Origin: an uncultured Ruminococcus sp.
Lineage (GTDB): Bacteria > Bacillota > Clostridia > Oscillospirales > Ruminococcaceae
Direction: 5' to 3'
DNA: 6,465 nt
Assembly: GCA_900553675.1 (NCBI GenBank)
Contig: USEH01000124.1
Coordinates: 1 to 6,465 of the forward strand
Shown here piece after piece: positions 1 through 6,340 of this stretch. A program made the translations under genes and the position numbers. The notes beneath the pieces were generated by a model. The model was not told the origin of the DNA, searched no databases, and was given only the letters and a program-made list of their open reading frames with translations. How positions within the stretch are numbered: position 1 is the first letter of the stretch; each line of letters opens with the position of its first letter.

Positions 1-202
1 GCTTAGATTCAATCTTGATATCCAGCGGTGCGTCTATCTCCTCTCCAACGTACTTACCGTCCTTTTTGCGCTGTTTAACGCATTCGGTGAGGAGATATTC
101 AATTTGTCCGTTTATGGAGCGGAAATCATCCTCAGCCCAAGCGGCAAGGGCGTTATAGAGCTTTTCCGATACTCTTAATGGAATCTGCTTTTTTTCAGCC
201 AT
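1..202 (-). CDS. Arc-type ribbon-helix-helix DNA-binding protein (partial, 3' end outside window)
   Basis: Begins at the ATG at 202-200 and reads open for 67 codons to the left edge, so the C-terminus is missing. The first 50 residues align by eye with phage P22 Arc: beta-strand Q6-I-P-L-R-V11 against Arc QFNLRW, then a first helix (about 13-26) and a turn plus second helix RSINGQIEYLL (28-38) against Arc RSVNSEIYQRV. The strand residues matching Arc operator contacts Gln9 and Arg13 are present (Q6, R10); Asn11 is replaced by Pro8. After residue 45 comes a basic stretch (KQRKKDGK) and an acidic-to-neutral tail. A dimeric DNA-binding role is inferred from the fold. The start lies inside the upstream SPFH gene (28-bp overlap), with a weak AGGAAG 13 nt before it, suggesting translational coupling. 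It may repress its own operon through the palindromes at 1266-1286; that is inference. Confidence 0.85.
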   Translation of the reverse strand, partial: MAEKKQIPLRVSEKLYNALAAWAEDDFRSINGQIEYLLTECVKQRKKDGKYVGEEIDAPLDIKIESK

Positions 203-1221
203 GATTTAGTAAAGGCTTCCTGAGCGTCGTGATTTCCACACAGAACTACCAAAAGATTTGATACCATAGCCGCTTTTCTTTCTTCGTCCAGTGTTACCAT
301 TCCGCCCTGATTCAGTCTTTCCAGAGCCATTTCTACCATGCCTACTGCGCCGTCTACAATCATCTTTCTTGCGTCGATAATAGCGGAAGCCTGCTGTCTT
401 TGCAGCATTACAGCCGCGATTTCGGGAGCATATGCAAGGTATGTTATCCTTGCCTCAACAATTTCAAGTCCGGCTTCGTTTACTCTCTTCTGAATCTCTT
501 CCTTTATTCTTCTTACAACAATCTCGCTCGATCCGCGAAGGCTGCCTTCGTCCGCAACGCCGTCGCCGGTGGTATCAACATTTGGCGAAACATCGTAGGG
601 GTAGACCTTTACGATTTCACGCAGAGCGGAATCGCACTGCAAGCTTAAGTATTCCTTATAGTTATCAACATTAAACACAGCCTTTGCGGTGTCAACGACC
701 CTCCACATAACCGCAATGCCTATTTCGATCGGGTTGCCAAGGCAGTCGTTTATCTTCTGGCGGGAGTTGTTAAGGGTCATTATTTTAAGGGATATCTTAT
801 TGCTTGGCATTTCAACGGCGGTTGCAGCAGCGGCGTTTACCACTATCGGAGAGGCCTTTGTTGCACCGTCAACGTCGCCGGACTGGTTAAGCTTAGTCTT
901 TGCGGCAGGGTTGAACGACGAGCAGAAGGGGTTGACGTAATAGAAGCCGTCTCCTTTAAGTGTGCCGACATACTTGCCGAACAGGGTCAAAACCAAAGCC
1001 TCCTGCGGCTTTAAAACCTTAAGACCGGCAAACGGAATCCAGCCCAGAAGTATCCATACAATTCCGATTATCAGAAGCGGGACGAATATAACCTTGTTGG
1101 CACCGTTATCCAATTGTATTCCCGAAAAAATAGTCAGTGCGATAGAGCCGAGCCAGAGAACAAGTGTTAAAAACAGCACCTTCATGCCGTTTTTCTTTGC
1201 GCCTAAAACCTTTTCTGTCAT
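175..1221 (-). CDS. SPFH/band-7 (stomatin-flotillin-like) membrane protein
   Basis: A 348-residue protein starting at the ATG at 1221-1219, preceded by AAAGGTGG (1230-1237) with an 8-nt gap. A longer reading from a TTG at 1305 is rejected because that codon sits in the -35 box. Two hydrophobic segments (about 14-34 and 43-66) should form membrane helices. The SPFH domain follows (about 68-265), starting at LKPQEALVLTLFGKYVGTL, and ends with the family-typical block from GLEIVEARITYLAYAPEIAA (251-270) into the helical stretch QRQQASAIIDAR. SPFH proteins oligomerise on membranes and organise microdomains or scaffold proteases; the role of this bacterial subgroup is not known. The C-terminus reads LLVVLCGNHDAQEAFTKSWLKKSRFH, and its last residues are encoded in the overlap with the Arc-type gene. 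The pairing of an SPFH gene with a small Arc-like gene recurs in Bacillota as far as I recall. Confidence 0.9.
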   Translation of the reverse strand: MTEKVLGAKKNGMKVLFLTLVLWLGSIALTIFSGIQLDNGANKVIFVPLLIIGIVWILLGWIPFAGLKVLKPQEALVLTLFGKYVGTLKGDGFYYVNPFCSSFNPAAKTKLNQSGDVDGATKASPIVVNAAAATAVEMPSNKISLKIMTLNNSRQKINDCLGNPIEIGIAVMWRVVDTAKAVFNVDNYKEYLSLQCDSALREIVKVYPYDVSPNVDTTGDGVADEGSLRGSSEIVVRRIKEEIQKRVNEAGLEIVEARITYLAYAPEIAAVMLQRQQASAIIDARKMIVDGAVGMVEMALERLNQGGMVTLDEERKAAMVSNLLVVLCGNHDAQEAFTKSWLKKSRFH

Positions 1222-1265
1222 TGTAATTTCCACCTTTATATAGTATAGAACCACGCTCTTCTTAC

Positions 1266-1286
1266 GTGATATCAAAATGATATCAC
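1266..1286. promoter_or_regulatory. Tandem palindromic operator over the SPFH promoter -10 box
   Basis: A perfect 21-bp palindrome made of two copies of TGATATCA (1267-1274 and 1278-1285) separated by 3 bp and flanked by G and C. Each 8-mer is itself a palindrome, and their centres are 11 bp apart, about one helical turn, so both lie on one face of the DNA. The element covers the whole -10 hexamer and extends into the spacer, so an occupant would block RNA polymerase. Phage Arc binds a 21-bp operator as two dimers whose half-sites are also 11 bp apart, which makes the co-transcribed Arc-like protein the first candidate ligand. The sequence and position are directly seen; the partner is inferred. 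Confidence 0.8.
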
Positions 1287-1305
1287 AATAATATGAGCTT
1301 GTCAA
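1277..1305 (-). promoter_or_regulatory. Sigma-A-type promoter of the SPFH-Arc operon
   Basis: On the minus strand the -35 box is TTGACA (plus 1300-1305) and the -10 box is TATCAT (plus 1277-1282), separated by exactly 17 bases. Transcription would start near 1270, giving a 5' leader of about 49 nt before the ATG at 1221. The promoter lies only 19 nt beyond the stop codon of the upstream hydrolase gene, and no terminator is visible between them, so some read-through from that gene is possible. Confidence 0.85.
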
Positions 1306-1324
1306 GTGGTTTTATATAATTTTT

Positions 1325-2110
1325 TCAGGATTTTCCCCAGAAACGCTCTAAAGTCCGGTTAAACTCCTCCGGAACGTCCATATTTGCGCAGTGCCCGGCG
1401 TTCTCGAATATGACGGATTCGCACTCCGGTTCGCGCTTTTTCCATTCGTCTATGATTACGAGTTCGGAGGGGATGTCGTGTCGCCCGCAGCCTATCATCA
1501 AAGGATAGCTACGCGGCGAGCCGGAACCTCCGCCGGTAAGCGCACCGAGTCCTGCCAGATAGATAAACGACCTTTTGGGAAAGCGAATATTTATCTCATA
1601 AAATTCCTGCTGAGCCTTTTCGGTGTAGGCGCAGATTTTCTTGTTGGCTTGGGCGAACCACTTTACCGAGAACACCGCCCTGAACATGATTTTAGCTTGA
1701 TGCGAGCTGTTCTCCTTTTGCAGCTTGGGGTCACAATTATTGATATCGTATCCCCCGAAGCAGGCAAGCGAGCCCACCGCTTCGGGATATTTCCCCGCAA
1801 AGCACTGAGCAATCACCGCTCCCAGCGATACTCCAACGATGTGAGCCTTTGCTATGCCCTCCTTGTCGAAGATTCCCTTTATCCAGTCTGCGGTCATGGC
1901 GATGGAGTCGCCCTTTTTGGTATCGAGCGATTTTCCGTGACCGATGAGGTCAAGGGTCAGCACGTTGTATTTATCGTTGAAATACTCCTCCTGCGAGCTG
2001 AACATAGCGTGGTCGGCAAAGGCGGCGTGAATAAACAGCACCCACTCGGCGTGCTCTTTTCCGCTTATGTAATACACTATCGGCGAGCCTTCAAGCCTGT
2101 GTTCGGTCAT
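1325..2110 (-). CDS. Alpha/beta-fold hydrolase
   Basis: A 261-residue protein whose ATG at 2110-2108 is preceded by AAGGAG (plus 2120-2125) with a 9-nt gap. It has the full alpha/beta-hydrolase layout: an oxyanion-region motif FIHAAF (26-31), strand and turn LDLIGHGKS (53-61), the nucleophile elbow G-V-S95-L-G (93-97), an acid at Asp212 in GRHDIPSE, and the catalytic His240 in NAGHCANMDVPEEF. Length is normal for single-domain members. The cap region (about 125-190) is rich in aromatic and charged residues and gives no clear substrate hint; esterase, C-C hydrolase and haloperoxidase-like activities all fit. No signal peptide or membrane segment is seen, so it should be cytoplasmic. It appears monocistronic, with its own promoter, divergent from the leucine operon. 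A link to either neighbouring operon is not evident. Confidence 0.88.
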   Translation of the reverse strand: MTEHRLEGSPIVYYISGKEHAEWVLFIHAAFADHAMFSSQEEYFNDKYNVLTLDLIGHGKSLDTKKGDSIAMTADWIKGIFDKEGIAKAHIVGVSLGAVIAQCFAGKYPEAVGSLACFGGYDINNCDPKLQKENSSHQAKIMFRAVFSVKWFAQANKKICAYTEKAQQEFYEINIRFPKRSFIYLAGLGALTGGGSGSPRSYPLMIGCGRHDIPSELVIIDEWKKREPECESVIFENAGHCANMDVPEEFNRTLERFWGKS

Positions 2111-2146
2111 AATATATCGCTCCTTTTAATTCATTGTAATAATACC

Positions 2147-2175
2147 ACTATATAGCAAGCAAAGCCGAAAGTCAA
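2147..2175 (-). promoter_or_regulatory. Promoter of the alpha/beta-hydrolase gene
   Basis: On the minus strand TTGACT (plus 2170-2175) and TATAGT (plus 2147-2152) are separated by 17 bases. Transcription would start around 2140, leaving a short leader of about 30 nt containing the AAGGAG ribosome binding site. The region carries a GCAAAGCCGAAA 12-mer (2159-2170, plus strand) that occurs again inside the leucine leader at 2710-2721. Confidence 0.7.
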
Positions 2176-2281
2176 TAGGTGATTGCCGCCGGTGAAGCAA
2201 TGATATGTTTCTTGACGGCAAAATTCGCTTTTCTCACATAAACGAAGCGAAAATTTGCAAACTTTTATACACTTTAAACAG
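2176..2281. other. Intergenic spacer between divergent promoters, with small inverted repeats
   Basis: No convincing gene. Two hairpin-capable repeats are visible: TTGCCG/CGGCAA (2183-2188 and 2216-2221) and TTCGCTT/AAGCGAA (2224-2230 and 2245-2251). The right arm of the second belongs to a 17-mer (2243-2259) that matches, inverted and at 15 of 17 positions, the segment 2725-2741 inside the leader of the leucine operon. This looks like remnants of a dispersed palindromic repeat rather than a protein-binding operator, but the family cannot be identified from one window. Confidence 0.4.
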
Positions 2282-2310
2282 TTGACAACTTACCGCTTTA
2301 ATGCTATAAT
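2282..2310 (+). promoter_or_regulatory. Promoter of the leuACD operon
   Basis: A perfect consensus sigma-A promoter: TTGACA (2282-2287), a 17-base spacer, TATAAT (2305-2310), plus a TG-N extension (2302-2304) just before the -10. Transcription should start near 2317. Such a strong constitutive promoter is typical of operons whose expression is set downstream by premature termination, here by the T-box. Confidence 0.92.
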
Positions 2311-2511
2311 GAATAAAAATATAAAGGCAATGACGAAGATTAGAAAAGAATCCGTCAGCACTCAGAGAGCCGGGCAGGGTGAAAGCCGGCTGCGACGATC
2401 TTTTGAAGATGTTTCTTCGTGATTCGCGTATGGTGAGCAAAGCCGTTAGTTCGACAGCAACAGCACCATATTCAAGGCGCATAGCCGGAAGTTCGCGTAA
2501 GCGGACTGACC

Positions 2512-2539
2512 GCAATTCGCGCCCAATAGCGCGAATTGC
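2512..2539 (+). other. Perfect 11-bp hairpin in the T-box leader (Stem III candidate)
   Basis: GCAATTCGCGC (2512-2522) and GCGCGAATTGC (2529-2539) are exact reverse complements around the loop CCAATA. Its place after the GTAA-capped hairpin suits T-box Stem III. There is no T-run after it, so it should not terminate transcription. It is unusually GC-rich and perfect for a leader stem, so an inserted palindromic repeat is an alternative. Confidence 0.6.
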
Positions 2540-2679
2540 TCTTCTCCCTTCCGAGCCGGCAGCCCGAACATACTATATAATATAACTAAGGCTGCACGTG
2601 AAGCTGCGTAAACGCAAAGGGATTGTTAGATCCCATGAGGTGGTCGGAAAGTATCCGTATAAACGGCTATATCCGGCAA

Positions 2680-2812
2680 TTTGAGTGGTACCGCGAGTGT
2701 ACGGTTTCGGCAAAGCCGAAACCAGCAAATTTTGACTTCGTCAGAGCTTCATGTCCTCAATATCTGAGCATGATTTGACAATGTTGAAATCGATTTAAGC
2801 ACCCGTCTCAAA
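2680..2812 (+). promoter_or_regulatory. T-box antiterminator with large apical insert
   Basis: TTTGAG (2680-2685) pairs with CTCAAA (2807-2812) as helix A1. The seven-base T-box bulge TGGTACC occupies 2686-2692. GCGAGTGT (2693-2700) pairs with GCACCCGT (2799-2806) as helix A2 with one A-C mismatch and two G-U pairs. This is the classical antiterminator plan, except that the apical loop, normally a few bases, is 98 nt here (2701-2798). The 3' strand is shared with the terminator stem at 2803-2813, so the two structures exclude each other. Confidence 0.75.
2703..2723 (+). repeat. Perfect hairpin inside the antiterminator loop
   Basis: GGTTTCGGC and GCCGAAACC form a 9-bp perfect stem around an AAA loop. 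The sequence afterwards (AGCAAATTTTGAC) has no terminator-quality T-run. The GCAAAGCCGAAA core (2710-2721) occurs also at 2159-2170 near the hydrolase promoter, which suggests a dispersed palindromic repeat inserted in the leader. Confidence 0.6.
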
Positions 2813-2837
2813 GTAAATGCTTTGGGGCGGATTTTTT
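2803..2837 (+). terminator. Conditional rho-independent terminator of the leu T-box
   Basis: CCGTCTCAAAG (2803-2813) pairs with CTTTGGGGCGG (2820-2830) over 11 bp (two G-U pairs), loop TAAATG, followed by A and six Ts (2832-2837). The 5' arm contains the CTCAAA and CCGT needed by the antiterminator, so uncharged tRNA binding the T-box would prevent this hairpin and allow leuA transcription. Confidence 0.9.
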
Positions 2838-2888
2838 ATTACCGCTTCATGGCAAACCTCAAATAATTATTTAAGGAGAATAACAGTT

Positions 2889-4556
2889 ATGATGGACGCT
2901 TCAAAGTACAAAGTGGGATATTTCCCCGCACCCGGTAATCACAACAAGTGGGTGGAAAAGGATCATATTGAAAAGCCGCCGGTATGGTGCTCTGTGGATA
3001 TGCGTGACGGCAACCAGAGCCTTGTTATACCAATGAATCTTGAGGAAAAGCTCAAGTTTTACCAGATGCTTTTAGAGGTTGGCTTTAAGGAGATAGAGGT
3101 AGGCTTCCCCGCAGCGAGCGAGACCGAATACGAATTTCTGCGCACACTTATAGATAACAACATGATCCCGCAGGACGTTACCGTTCAGGTGCTGACCCAG
3201 TGCCGCGAGCACATCATAAGAAAGACCTTTGAAGCATGCAAGGGCGCGCCCTCGGCTATCATTCACTTCTACAACTCGGTAAGCGTGGTTCAGCGCGAGC
3301 AGGTCTTCCGCAAGTCTAAGGAAGAGATAATGAAGATCGCTACCGACGGCGCAAAGCTTGTTAAAAAGCTTGCCGCCGAATACGAGGGCAACTTCCGCTT
3401 TGAGTATTCCCCCGAAAGCTTTACAGGAACCGAGCCGGAATACGCACTGGAGGTCTGCAACGCAGTCCTTGATATTTTAGAGCCGAGCGAGACCAACAAC
3501 GTTATAATCAACCTCCCCGTGACGGTTGAAATGAGCCTGCCGCACGTGTATGCATCGCAGGTGGAATATATCAGCGAGAACCTTAAATACCGCGAGCACG
3601 TCACCCTTTCACTTCACCCGCACAACGACAGGGGAACCGGCGTTGCGGATACCGAGCTTGCAATCTTGGCGGGCGCGGACAGGGTAGAGGGCACTCTCTT
3701 CGGCAACGGCGAAAGAACCGGCAACGTGGATATTGTCACCCTTGCAATGAATATGTATAGCCACGGTGTTGACCCCAAGCTTGACTTTTCCGATATGCCA
3801 CACCTTGTCAGCGTGTATGAGGAATGCACCAGAATGCACGTTTATGAGCGCTCCCCCTATGCCGGAGCTTTGGTGTTCGCGGCATTCTCCGGCAGCCATC
3901 AGGACGCTATCGCAAAGGGCATGAAGTACCGCGAGGAAAAGGGACTTAGTCAGTGGAACGTCCCCTATATCCCCATCGACCCGCACGATATCAGCCGCAC
4001 CTACGATGCAGACGTCATCCGAGTGAACTCGCAGAGCGGCAAGGGCGGAATAGGATATCTTTTAGAGCAGAGCTACGGCTACGTCCTCCCGTCCGGTATG
4101 CGCGAGAACCTGAGCTATCTGTGCAAGTCGGTCTCCGACCACGAGCATAAGGAGCTTAAGGTTGACGAAATACTTAAGATTTTCAAGGATCATTACTTTA
4201 TAGATAACAAGTCGGTGGATATCGCCGAGATGCACTTTATCCGCAAGGGCAAGGAGATTCAGGCGGACATCACCTTTATTAAGAACAACGAAAAAACCGT
4301 TGTCACCGCAACAGGAAACGGCACGCTTGACGCCGTAAGCAACGGCTTAAAGAAATTCACCGGCAAGACCTACGAGCTTTTGGTTTACACCGAGCACAGC
4401 ATGCAGGAGGAAGGCTCTAAGAGCGTGGCGGTTGCCTATATCGGAATAAGGGACGAAAACGGAACCTTAAGCTGGGGTGCCGGCACCAACACCGATATCA
4501 TCCACGCCAGCGCGGACGCACTTTTAAACGCCTTCCACAACGCCTTTAACAAATAA
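2889..4556 (+). CDS. leuA: 2-isopropylmalate synthase
   Basis: Condenses acetyl-CoA with 3-methyl-2-oxobutanoate to (2S)-2-isopropylmalate, the first committed step of leucine synthesis, in the cytoplasm. The 555-residue length and the N-terminus ([13 protein letters not shown], then [15 protein letters not shown]) match the long LeuA type seen in Mycobacterium and yeast rather than the roughly 520-residue E. coli type. Visible motifs: DMRDGNQS (37-44, catalytic Arg and metal Asp), EVGFPAAS (70-77), HPHNDRGTG (243-251, metal-binding His243 and His245) and FGNGERTGN (271-279). A C-terminal region of about 115 residues (from about 440) corresponds to the LeuA allosteric dimer domain, so leucine feedback inhibition is likely. 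The start is the first of two adjacent ATGs (2889), with AAGGAG at 2873-2878 and a 10-nt gap; an upstream in-frame start at 2817 lies in the terminator loop and is rejected. First gene of the operon, 22 nt before leuC. Confidence 0.96.
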   Translation: MMDASKYKVGYFPAPGNHNKWVEKDHIEKPPVWCSVDMRDGNQSLVIPMNLEEKLKFYQMLLEVGFKEIEVGFPAASETEYEFLRTLIDNNMIPQDVTVQVLTQCREHIIRKTFEACKGAPSAIIHFYNSVSVVQREQVFRKSKEEIMKIATDGAKLVKKLAAEYEGNFRFEYSPESFTGTEPEYALEVCNAVLDILEPSETNNVIINLPVTVEMSLPHVYASQVEYISENLKYREHVTLSLHPHNDRGTGVADTELAILAGADRVEGTLFGNGERTGNVDIVTLAMNMYSHGVDPKLDFSDMPHLVSVYEECTRMHVYERSPYAGALVFAAFSGSHQDAIAKGMKYREEKGLSQWNVPYIPIDPHDISRTYDADVIRVNSQSGKGGIGYLLEQSYGYVLPSGMRENLSYLCKSVSDHEHKELKVDEILKIFKDHYFIDNKSVDIAEMHFIRKGKEIQADITFIKNNEKTVVTATGNGTLDAVSNGLKKFTGKTYELLVYTEHSMQEEGSKSVAVAYIGIRDENGTLSWGAGTNTDIIHASADALLNAFHNAFNK

Positions 4557-4578
4557 AATCAAGAAAGGATATACAGTT

Positions 4579-5835
4579 ATGGGAATGACGATGACACAAA
4601 AGATTCTGGCGGCGCACGCAGGTTTGGACAGTGTGTGCGCAGGTCAGCTGATAAATGCCAAGCTGGATATAGTTCTTGGCAACGATATCACCACCCCCGT
4701 GGCAGTGAACGAATTTACAAAGTCGGGCTTTAACGGCGTTTTCGATAAGAACAGAATCGCGATAGTCTTAGACCACTTTGTCCCCAACAAGGACATCAAG
4801 GCGGCGGAGCAGTCGAAGCAGTGCCGCGAGTTTGCGGGCTGTCACGGTATCAGCCACTTCTATGATGTCGGAAAGATGGGTATTGAACACGCCCTTCTGC
4901 CCGAGCAGGGAGTTGTCACCGCCGGCGACTGCATTATCGGCGCGGACAGCCACACCTGCACCTACGGCGCTTTGGGAGCGTTCTCGACCGGCGTCGGCTC
5001 GACCGATATGGCTGCCGGCATGGCTACCGGAATGGCATGGTTCAAGGTTCCATCAGCAATCAAGTTTAATCTTACAGGAAGCCTTCCCGCAAATTGCAGC
5101 GGAAAGGACGTTATACTTACCATCATCGGCATGATAGGCGTTGACGGCGCACTTTACAAGAGCATGGAGTTCTGCGGCGAGGGAGTTAAGTCGCTTTCGA
5201 TGGATTCGCGCCTTTGCATATGCAACATGGCAATCGAAGCGGGCGCAAAGAATGGCATTTTCCCGGTTGACGACATCACCCTTGAATACATGCAGGATCG
5301 CTGCGAGCGCGAGCCGAGGGTGTTTGAAGCCGACCCCGACGCCGAGTACGAGCGGGTTATCGACATCAATTTAAGCGATATCACCCCAACCGTCAGCTGC
5401 CCTCATCTCCCCGAAAACACCAAGCCCGCATCAGAGCTGGGCGATATCAAGATTGACCAAGTAGTAATAGGAAGCTGCACCAACGGACGCATGGAGGACA
5501 TGGAAGCCGCCTACAACGTGCTTAACGGCAAAAAGATAGCCGACGGCGTGCGCTGCATAATTATTCCTGCGACAATGGCAATTTACCGCGAATGTGTTGA
5601 GCGCGGATATGTCACATCGTTTATAGATTCGGGAGCGGTGGTTTCAACCCCCACCTGCGGTCCCTGCCTTGGCGGATATATGGGAATTTTAGCAGCCGGT
5701 GAGCGGTGCATAGCAACCACCAACCGCAACTTTGTGGGCAGAATGGGTCACGTTGACAGCGAGGTTTACCTTGCTTCACCGGCGACTGCCGCCGCAAGTG
5801 CGCTGGCGGGACACATCACCGAGTACAAGCTCTGA
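4579..5835 (+). CDS. leuC: 3-isopropylmalate dehydratase, large subunit
   Basis: With LeuD it isomerises 2-isopropylmalate to 3-isopropylmalate through a dehydrated intermediate, using a [4Fe-4S] cluster. At 418 residues it is the shorter LeuC form found in clostridia and archaea (the enterobacterial form is about 466). The aconitase-family signatures are intact: [20 protein letters not shown] (121-140), GSCTNGR with Cys300, and [10 protein letters not shown] with Cys360 and Cys363, the three cluster ligands. The N-terminus [16 protein letters not shown] is the usual one for this family, supporting the ATG at 4579; AAGGA (4565-4569) lies 9 nt upstream. Lies 22 nt after leuA and 19 nt before leuD, so co-transcribed under the T-box. 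No anomaly seen. Confidence 0.97.
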   Translation: MGMTMTQKILAAHAGLDSVCAGQLINAKLDIVLGNDITTPVAVNEFTKSGFNGVFDKNRIAIVLDHFVPNKDIKAAEQSKQCREFAGCHGISHFYDVGKMGIEHALLPEQGVVTAGDCIIGADSHTCTYGALGAFSTGVGSTDMAAGMATGMAWFKVPSAIKFNLTGSLPANCSGKDVILTIIGMIGVDGALYKSMEFCGEGVKSLSMDSRLCICNMAIEAGAKNGIFPVDDITLEYMQDRCEREPRVFEADPDAEYERVIDINLSDITPTVSCPHLPENTKPASELGDIKIDQVVIGSCTNGRMEDMEAAYNVLNGKKIADGVRCIIIPATMAIYRECVERGYVTSFIDSGAVVSTPTCGPCLGGYMGILAAGERCIATTNRNFVGRMGHVDSEVYLASPATAAASALAGHITEYKL

Positions 5836-5854
5836 TATCGAGGAGGATGAAGTT

Positions 5855-6340
5855 ATGAACACCAAGGGAAAAGTTTTTAAATACGGCGACAACGTGGATA
5901 CCGACGTTATCATCCCCGCAAGATACCTGAATACCTCAAATGCCAAAGAGCTTGCGGCTCATTGCATGGAGGATATCGACAAAGAGTTTGTAAAGAACGT
6001 CTCTGCGGGAGACATCATGGTTGCGGGCTGGAACTTCGGCTGCGGCTCGTCTCGCGAACACGCTCCGCTGGTTATCAAGACCTGCGGCACCGGATGTGTA
6101 ATTGCAAAGAGCTTTGCGCGGATTTTCTACCGCAACGCGATTAATATAGGTCTTCCGATTTTAGAGTGCGAGGAAGCCTGCAACGAGATTGAAGCCGACG
6201 ATCAGGTTGAAATCGACTTTGACAGCGGCGAGATTAAGGACATCACCAAGGGAAAGGTGTTTAAGGCTCAGCCGTTCCCGCCGTTTATTCAGAATATTAT
6301 TAAGGCTGGGGGACTTTTGAAGTCTATTCGGGCAAAGTAG
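5855..6340 (+). CDS. leuD: 3-isopropylmalate dehydratase, small subunit
   Basis: Swivelling small subunit of the LeuCD isomerase, contributing substrate-binding residues. A 161-residue protein, the short clostridial/archaeal form (E. coli LeuD is about 200). It shows the family landmarks [16 protein letters not shown] (10-25), [14 protein letters not shown] (58-71, the substrate-recognition loop) and the C-terminal [13 protein letters not shown] (141-153). The start at 5855 is set by AGGAGG (5841-5846) with an 8-nt gap; the longer in-frame extension back to 5732 overlaps leuC by more than 100 bp and is rejected. It is the last gene in the window. leuB, often next in such operons, does not follow within the remaining 125 bases. 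Confidence 0.97.
   Translation: MNTKGKVFKYGDNVDTDVIIPARYLNTSNAKELAAHCMEDIDKEFVKNVSAGDIMVAGWNFGCGSSREHAPLVIKTCGTGCVIAKSFARIFYRNAINIGLPILECEEACNEIEADDQVEIDFDSGEIKDITKGKVFKAQPFPPFIQNIIKAGGLLKSIRAK

Larger units (their letters stand above)
2317..2837 (+). promoter_or_regulatory. T-box riboswitch leader of leuACD
   Basis: A leader RNA that senses uncharged tRNA and controls transcription termination before leuA. Stem I base: ACGAAGA (2333-2339) pairs with TCTTCGT (2414-2420). Above the specifier loop, AAAAGA.TC.GTC (2344-2356) pairs with GACGATCTTTT (2394-2404), leaving two bulged bases. The tip has the conserved AGAGAG (2364-2369) and GGTGAAAG (2378-2385) motifs. A Stem II-like helix TATGGTG/CACCATA (2429-2435, 2464-2470), a hairpin with a GTAA tetraloop (2490-2507) and a perfect 11-bp Stem III-like hairpin (2512-2539) follow. 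The T-box bulge TGGTACC is at 2686-2692; its TGGT would pair with a tRNA 3' end having discriminator A, as in tRNA-Leu. The leader is longer than the usual 200-300 nt. The specifier register is uncertain, so leucine is inferred mainly from the operon content. Confidence 0.93.

Noticed and set aside
1222..1305. 28-residue N-terminal extension of the SPFH protein from a TTG codon
   Set aside because: The codon lies in the -35 box and upstream of the predicted transcription start; the ATG at 1221 has a proper ribosome binding site and the extension is not family-like.
1391..2155. 254-residue plus-strand open frame opposite the hydrolase gene
   Set aside because: It is antisense to a gene with an intact catalytic triad, promoter and ribosome binding site; its translation shows no recognisable domain.
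2234..2585. Short open frames on both strands across the leader (2234-2515 minus, 2379-2585 plus), considered as small proteins or a leader peptide
   Set aside because: They cross the T-box stems, have no good ribosome binding site, and contain no run of leucine codons; RNA structure explains the region better.
2703..2723. Strong hairpin as the leader terminator
   Set aside because: No T-run follows it, and a much better terminator sharing bases with the antiterminator is at 2803-2837.
2817..2888. 24-residue N-terminal extension of LeuA
   Set aside because: The start codon is in the loop of the terminator hairpin and lacks a ribosome binding site, while AAGGAG precedes the ATG at 2889.
3072..3986. 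Minus-strand open frames inside leuA
   Set aside because: They are antisense shadows of a highly conserved enzyme gene and show no family motif.
5732..5854. 41-residue N-terminal extension of LeuD
   Set aside because: It overlaps leuC in another frame and the perfect AGGAGG sits just before the ATG at 5855.
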